Origin: Epiperipatus broadwayi | Lineage: Eukaryota; Onychophora; Udeonychophora; Euonychophora; Peripatidae | Reading direction: 5' to 3' | Assembly: GCA_028023455.1 (NCBI GenBank) | Contig: JAQFVV010012535.1 | Span: 1,056,001-1,120,000 of the forward strand | Length of the DNA: 64,000 nucleotides | In this document: positions 58,935-64,000 of the stretch, piece by piece | How the letters are laid out: each line of letters opens with the position of its first letter | Numbering within the stretch: position 1 is the first letter of the stretch | Made by a program: the position numbers and the translations under genes | The notes under the pieces: model-generated | Database searches by the model: none | Told to the model about the DNA's origin: nothing | Seen by the model: only the letters and a program-made list of their open reading frames with translations

Positions 58935-60238
58935 GTGATGTGATGTACTGTAGCTTCTCTTTAAATGGAGTCAAGAATCTCTCAACAATAATGACCAGAG
59001 AAACATGTTAGCCACTTTATTTTCCATTCCTCAGTCTAAGTTTTCCCATATTCTCTCCATCCCATTTCCACAACATAATCTTTGACAACTCTATGACCTT
59101 TCTATATAAATCCCCCTTACTTTTTTCCAAATCCAGCATAAAAACCAATAATCCACTTTCTGTATAATCACTTTTTTTATATTTATTCTTCCATAACTTC
59201 ATTATATGTGCCCTTTCTGTTTTCAAGCATTTACATTCAATTAACAGATGTCTAATATTTTCTATTCCTTTCTTACATAATTTACAGACTAAATCACCTA
59301 TATTTTTCCACTTACATGTATATTCTCTTGTTGCTAAAGATCCCTTTTGAGCCTTAAACAATAAACTATTTTCCTTACTATTATCATATATTAACTCGCA
59401 CCTAATATTCTGTTTATTCTATATATATTTAAACTATTTTTACTCTCCATACTAGTTCTCCATCTCTCTAACTCCCTATTCTTTATTAATAAATCTATTC
59501 TTTTATCCCATTCCTTACCACTATAACACTCAACAATCCTCCTAACACAATCATCCCATCTTTTGTACAAATATACTGATATAAATTCTTTATCCAAATC
59601 TTTTGCATACCGCATTACCTTTCTTACCCACCTTGTTACCTGCTCTTTACTCATAACTCAATTAAATACTATTTTGGCTATTCTTTTATTATCCATGAAC
59701 TGCAATCTACCAAATATTTTCATTTTACTTTTTGCATCTCTCATATGAAAACTTGACCATCCCATTTCTCCTTGAATTGTCTCCCTTGCTGTCCATACAT
59801 CTGCATCCAATGCATGTCTTCCTACTTCCTTTTGAACTTTTTCTAAGTAATTTAATACCCTTTACTAACACATAATGCATCATGACCATATGTTAACACT
59901 GCTACTGCAATTCTCTTCCATATAATTCTAGCTACATCATATTTATTATATTAAAACACTTATTTTCTTTATCAATCCCTTTCTTTTCTTTGCTTCATTT
60001 ATCAATTTTTTTCCCATTCATACAAATAATTTTTCTGATTATTTAAAATAATTTCCAAATAACTATATCTATTCACCACACTTAACTTAATATCTCCCAA
60101 TAAAAATTCTATATCTTCTTTTTCCCCAGTATTAACCATCATTACATTTGATTTTTCTTCACTAAATTTAATCCCCATCTCTTTACCCACCCTTGCACAT
60201 GTCCTCAGCATAACTTTCATATCTTCTCTTCTTTCTAT
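58935..60238 (-). mobile_element. LINE retrotransposon, 5'-truncated, ACATC-repeat tail (copy 2)
   Basis: Reverse-strand relative of the element at 29777-31420, with the same 3' UTR (GATTCTTGACTCCATTTAAA, TACAGTACATCACATCACAT) at 58935-59020. The resemblance breaks off at about 60238, just downstream of RT motif C (ERREDMKVML retained, FVDDILL lost). The two copies look about 90-95 percent identical by eye. Confidence 0.85.
59017..60238 (-). pseudogene. LINE reverse transcriptase C-terminal half (copy 2)
   Basis: Minus-strand frames. 60256-60002 holds ERREDMKVMLRTCARVGKEM then the SYLEIILNNQKNY region. A broken middle (about 60000-59660) follows with matches to the copy-1 WTAREAIQGEIGW region. 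59654-59391 reads RWDDCVRRIVECYSGKEWDK, uninterrupted where copy 1 is frameshifted. 59361-59017 carries the zinc knuckle CKLCKKGIENIRHLLIEC. Dead by frameshifts and 5' truncation. Confidence 0.8.
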
Positions 60239-60259
60239 ATTGTATAATGCTGCCATCTT

Positions 60260-61070
60260 TAAAATTATTTTACAACTAATAAATCAATAATATTTAAGTT
60301 TAAAGTTATAACAATGAGATAAGATCTGTCTTCCAAGGTGCTGATTGGTTATTTCTCATTCTCTACCCAAGGGAACACTTGTCAACAATTTTGAGTTCTA
60401 AATTCTTTGTTTTGATTTTTCAAATGAAAGTATGTTTTAGAATTTTTTTTTTTTTTACAAGATATGTGTGAAAATATAATTATTTTAGAAGGTAAATTGA
60501 GAAAGACATCAATGATGTATGGCTGCATTTTGTAATTTGTTGAGAAAAGTACATCTTATGTTGTCCACTCTAGATTAATTTTATCAGTTATAAGTAAAAA
60601 TTTATTTTTAAAAAAGCATTTATTTACTTTAATAATCTGACAAATTATTAATTTGCTTTTTAGAAACTAAACTAAAACAAGCATAATATTAAAAGACAAT
60701 ATATTTTTACTGCTGATTCTATAATTGACCAATCAAACATTTAAAACTTTAATTCACTTGGCCAATGGGAATATTTGCAATTTAATCATCTACAAAATGG
60801 TTATATTGTTTTAATAAGTATTCTTATTTATACATTAATTTATTATAAAAAGTAAATAATAATAGTAAATGGATTTTTATTTATTTCAGAAAATGTTAAA
60901 ACTTTAATAAAAAGTTACAAACAAAATTTTTTTAAAATGATCATCTCTTATTAAATTTGTAGCAAAATGAAAAAATGTTGGTGAGAAAAGTTATATTTTT
61001 TAAAGTAAAATTAAAAAAAAGTTATAGAAACAATTTGGTATTGATTTCCTAAAGGTTTGTGATGATGGTG
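60260..61070. other. A/T-rich spacer, nothing recognised
   Basis: No gene or repeat recognised. Confidence 0.45.
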
Positions 61071-61076
61071 TTCTAG

Positions 61077-61503
61077 TTGTATTTTTATATTGGACTATTT
61101 CCATCATCTAATATGTGTATTGAATGTCTTTAGAAAAAAGTTAACTTAGGAAAAAGTGGAGAAATCAGGAGGAACCTTATAGATAAGGATATGAAATTAC
61201 TACAGATGGTTGCCTTTGGCAGGATGGTTCAGTTGGTTAGAATGTTACCTTAAAATTCAATATTCAAGAATCTAAGAACCCAGGTTTAAATCCAATGCTA
61301 GTACTATCACTGGCCAGGCCAGCAACAGCTGAAAAAGAGGGGAGAATAATACTTCTCAAAACATTGTGCATGTACTAACCTGTTTGAAGTGCTATTACTA
61401 ACAGTTAAATGTATTTGGAATATTTAAATAAAGTTAATTTTTTCTAAAGACATTCAATATACATATTAGATTATGGAAATAGTTCAATATAAAAATAAAA
61501 CAA
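61077..61503. mobile_element. MITE with about 68-bp inverted repeats enclosing a SINE
   Basis: The left arm (about 61077-61144: TTGTATTTTTATATTGGACT...GAATGTCTTTAGAAAAAAG) pairs with the right arm (about 61431-61503: TTTTTTCTAAAGACATTC...AGTTCAATATAAAAATAAAA) at about 90 percent. The interior of about 285 bp contains a tRNA-derived SINE at 61217-61395. Confidence 0.85.
61217..61395 (+). mobile_element. tRNA-derived SINE within a MITE
   Basis: Begins GGCAGGATGGTTCAGTTGGT then TAGAATG (A box). A clear B box AGGTTTAAATCC follows at about 61282-61293, and then a tRNA-unrelated body with CACTGGCCAGGCCAGCAACA and AGAGGGGAGAATAATAC. The A/B-box spacing is somewhat longer than in a tRNA. An AATAAAG precedes the right MITE arm. 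Confidence 0.75.
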
Positions 61504-61866
61504 TTACTATATCTCTGAATTATAAAAATTAAAGGATTCATAAGAAGTTATTATTATTATTTTAATTAAAAATATCAGTTCAAATTGTAAAAAAAAAATC
61601 TAGCCATATTGGAAAATACTGCATGTAGCCCATGATTTTTCAATAATAAATGCTAAAATTGATATTTCAAAAAACAATGGAAGTATATTTCTTTAACATG
61701 TATTCCTATGAATCCAAATTCAGGACCAAAAAAAATAAAATATAAAATTGTATATATTATCTAATGAATTATAAGTTCACTGTACATAATTATATAATTT
61801 ATTGGAATGTTTCTTTAAATCATTATGTTTGAAAAAATTATTACTATGTACAAAACCTTTTTGTGG
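61503..61866. other. A/T-rich spacer, nothing recognised
   Basis: Nothing recognised between the MITE and the TA array. Confidence 0.45.

Positions 61867-61911
<45 letters not shown>
61867..61911. repeat. (TA)n microsatellite at the satellite boundary
   Basis: A TA array interrupted once by TG leads straight into the first satellite monomer, so the left edge of the satellite is a TA repeat. Confidence 0.95.
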
Positions 61912-62005
61912 GCACATAGAGAGCGTACCAATAGCTCTAACAAGCTCGTAAATTAACAAGTGCGGTTATGAGAAATATTTAAAATCTCTATCCAGAACAC
62001 TCTTA

Positions 62006-62049
62006 TCTCCAGACCATGGTTTCGGGCTTATGGCCCACGTCAGTGGAGA
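62006..62049 (-). ncRNA. Hammerhead ribozyme motif, satellite monomer 1
   Basis: Minus-strand reading. Stem I strand TCTCCA is at 62049-62044, core CTGACG plus T at 62043-62037, stem II GGGC/GCCC at 62036-62033 and 62027-62024 with loop CATAA, GAA at 62023-62021, self-complementary ACCATGGT (stem III) at 62020-62013, cleavage C at 62012, and stem I strand TGGAGA at 62011-62006. All three stems pair without mismatch. The core differs from the CUGANGA consensus only at A9 (U here). Very short palindromic stem III with type-I topology is known from newt, Penelope and retrozyme hammerheads, which work best as dimers. Confidence 0.7.
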
Positions 62050-62422
62050 GCTAGAATATTCGGACACTAGACCTAAAATATCAACTCAAAAAACCAGCAC
62101 TTATTTCAAACGTATATTTAAGAAGAAACTCTGAATTTTTCGGACATGAAAATGTCTTTAAATCCAGCTATCTAACTTAAATAGCTATATGGGACTGAAG
62201 TATATTCAGATCTACCATATTCTAATAGGCTCAGCATAGCCAAAGCCTTAAAGGTAAAATTATAATAATTAATAAAGCAAGTCATATATAACATGACATT
62301 ACTTTTATGAGCTTGTAATTACAAAAATGCACATAGAGAGCGTACCAATAGCTCTAACAAGCTCGTAAATTAACAAGTGCGGTTATGAGAAATATTTAAA
62401 ATCTCTATCCAGAACACTCTTA

Positions 62423-62466
62423 TCTCCAGACCATGGTTTCGGGCTTATGGCCCACGTCAGTGGAGA
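62423..62466 (-). ncRNA. Hammerhead ribozyme motif, satellite monomer 2
   Basis: Identical to the motif in monomer 1, offset by 417 bp, in the same minus orientation. Tandem spacing means a read-through transcript would carry ribozymes 417 nt apart, able to release unit-length RNAs if active. Confidence 0.7.
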
Positions 62467-62839
62467 GCTAGAATATTCGGACACTAGACCTAAAATATCA
62501 ACTCAAAAAACCAGCACTTATTTCAAACGTATATTTAAGAAGAAACTCTGAATTTTTCGGACATGAAAATGTCTTTAAATCCAGCTATCTAACTTAAATA
62601 GCTATATGGGACTGAAGTATATTCAGATCTACCATATTCTAATAGGCTCAGCATAGCCAAAGCCTTAAAGGTAAAATTATAATAATTAATAAAGCAAGTC
62701 ATATATAACATGACATTACTTTTATGAGCTTGTAATTACAAAAATGCACATAGAGAGCGTACCAATAGCTCTAACAAGCTCGTAAATTAACAAGTGCGGT
62801 TATGAGAAATATTTAAAATCTCTATCCAGAACACTCTTA

Positions 62840-62883
62840 TCTCCAGACCATGGTTTCGGGCTTATGGCCCACGTCAGTGGAGA
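62840..62883 (-). ncRNA. Hammerhead ribozyme motif, satellite monomer 3
   Basis: Identical motif with the same intact stems and the same A9-to-U change. Confidence 0.7.
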
Positions 62884-63256
62884 GCTAGAATATTCGGACA
62901 CTAGACCTAAAATATCAACTCAAAAAACCAGCACTTATTTCAAACGTATATTTAAGAAGAAACTCTGAATTTTTCGGACATGAAAATGTCTTTAAATCCA
63001 GCTATCTAACTTAAATAGCTATATGGGACTGAAGTATATTCAGATCTACCATATTCTAATAGGCTCAGCATAGCCAAAGCCTTAAAGGTAAAATTATAAT
63101 AATTAATAAAGCAAGTCATATATAACATGACATTACTTTTATGAGCTTGTAATTACAAAAATGCACATAGAGAGCGTACCAATAGCTCTAACAAGCTCGT
63201 AAATTAACAAGTGCGGTTATGAGAAATATTTAAAATCTCTATCCAGAACACTCTTA

Positions 63257-63300
63257 TCTCCAGACCATGGTTTCGGGCTTATGGCCCACGTCAGTGGAGA
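63257..63300 (-). ncRNA. Hammerhead ribozyme motif, satellite monomer 4
   Basis: Identical motif with the same intact stems and the same A9-to-U change. Confidence 0.7.
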
Positions 63301-63673
63301 GCTAGAATATTCGGACACTAGACCTAAAATATCAACTCAAAAAACCAGCACTTATTTCAAACGTATATTTAAGAAGAAACTCTGAATTTTTCGGACATGA
63401 AAATGTCTTTAAATCCAGCTATCTAACTTAAATAGCTATATGGGACTGAAGTATATTCAGATCTACCATATTCTAATAGGCTCAGCATAGCCAAAGCCTT
63501 AAAGGTAAAATTATAATAATTAATAAAGCAAGTCATATATAACATGACATTACTTTTATGAGCTTGTAATTACAAAAATGCACATAGAGAGCGTACCAAT
63601 AGCTCTAACAAGCTCGTAAATTAACAAGTGCGGTTATGAGAAATATTTAAAATCTCTATCCAGAACACTCTTA

Positions 63674-63717
63674 TCTCCAGACCATGGTTTCGGGCTTATG
63701 GCCCACGTCAGTGGAGA
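63674..63717 (-). ncRNA. Hammerhead ribozyme motif, satellite monomer 5
   Basis: Identical motif. The monomer is the last complete one before the window ends. Confidence 0.7.
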
Positions 63718-64000
63718 GCTAGAATATTCGGACACTAGACCTAAAATATCAACTCAAAAAACCAGCACTTATTTCAAACGTATATTTAAGAAGAAACTCT
63801 GAATTTTTCGGACATGAAAATGTCTTTAAATCCAGCTATCTAACTTAAATAGCTATATGGGACTGAAGTATATTCAGATCTACCATATTCTAATAGGCTC
63901 AGCATAGCCAAAGCCTTAAAGGTAAAATTATAATAATTAATAAAGCAAGTCATATATAACATGACATTACTTTTATGAGCTTGTAATTACAAAAATGCAC

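Larger units (their letters stand above)
61912..64000. repeat. 417-bp tandem satellite, five monomers, open to the right
   Basis: The word ACATAGAGAGCGTACCAATA starts at 61914, 62331, 62748, 63165 and 63582, and begins again at 63999: exactly 417 bp each time. By eye the monomers are identical, implying very recent amplification or strong homogenisation. The array continues beyond the window. No open reading frame of note. Each monomer contains a minus-strand hammerhead-like motif and small hairpins (GACAT-GAAA-ATGTC; GGCT-CAGCAT-AGCC). Confidence 0.97.

Noticed and set aside
61912-64000. CRISPR-like array
   Set aside because: The whole 417-bp unit is repeated without variable spacers, and the context is eukaryotic; it is a satellite.

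Overview
This is a eukaryotic, intron- and repeat-dominated window with very high A+T (roughly three quarters or more by eye). No complete protein-coding gene can be read. The content points to an invertebrate animal, most likely a mollusc and perhaps an octopus-like cephalopod. The grounds are abundant Penelope-like elements, RTE-type LINE remnants, a ZBED5-like hAT transposon, tRNA-derived SINEs, many foldback (inverted-repeat) elements and long TA microsatellites. The taxonomic guess is inference from repeat style, not proof.

Layout. 1-5.9 kb: A/T-rich unique-looking sequence with two foldbacks (about 2.55-3.27 kb and 3.31-3.52 kb) and a decayed short tandem repeat near 4 kb. 5.9-6.8 kb: a Penelope GIY-YIG endonuclease fragment between inverted arms. 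7.5-8.1 kb: a foldback with a hammerhead-ribozyme-like core. 8.3-11.06 kb: a broken Penelope-like element (- strand) abutting a 5'-truncated RTE LINE (+ strand). 12.2 kb: a long ATT microsatellite. 18.8-21.5 kb: a 2.7-kb inverted-repeat transposon holding a Tc1/mariner-type MITE, which holds a LINE 3' end. 23.4-24.7 kb: a third LINE type (- strand). 29.4-31.4 kb: a hammerhead-bearing foldback joined directly to a LINE with an ACATC-repeat tail. 32.9 kb: a tRNA-derived retroposon with a clean 12-bp target duplication. 37.3-39.2 kb: palindromic Penelope debris and TA arrays. 40.9-42.4 kb: a hAT element with 8-bp target duplication. 43.4-46.0 kb: a SINE-like, internally duplicated repeat complex. 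46.2-47.4 kb: a long-TIR element carrying telomere-like repeats. 51.3-52.7 kb: a second hAT remnant. 54.0-54.9 kb: foldbacks, one with a hammerhead-like core. 58.9-60.2 kb: a second copy of the ACATC-tailed LINE. 61.1-61.5 kb: a MITE containing a tRNA-type SINE. 61.9-64.0 kb: five apparently identical 417-bp satellite monomers running off the right edge.

The only credible host coding sequence is a terminal exon at 55019-55198 (+), with a strong 3' splice site. It encodes an acidic stretch, a basic cluster, one transmembrane helix and a short Cys-containing C-terminus. Its upstream exons are not identified, so most of the window may be intron of this gene plus 3' flank.

The most interesting signal is that every 417-bp satellite monomer carries, on the minus strand, a nearly complete type-I hammerhead ribozyme fold. 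It has a 6-bp stem I, a 4-bp stem II, a GAAA box, a self-complementary stem III and a GUC cleavage triplet, with one core deviation (A9 to U). A dispersed foldback family in the same window carries a related, more decayed hammerhead core with the canonical CUGAUGA box. Together they suggest a Penelope/retrozyme-like ribozyme system seeding both dispersed repeats and a satellite.
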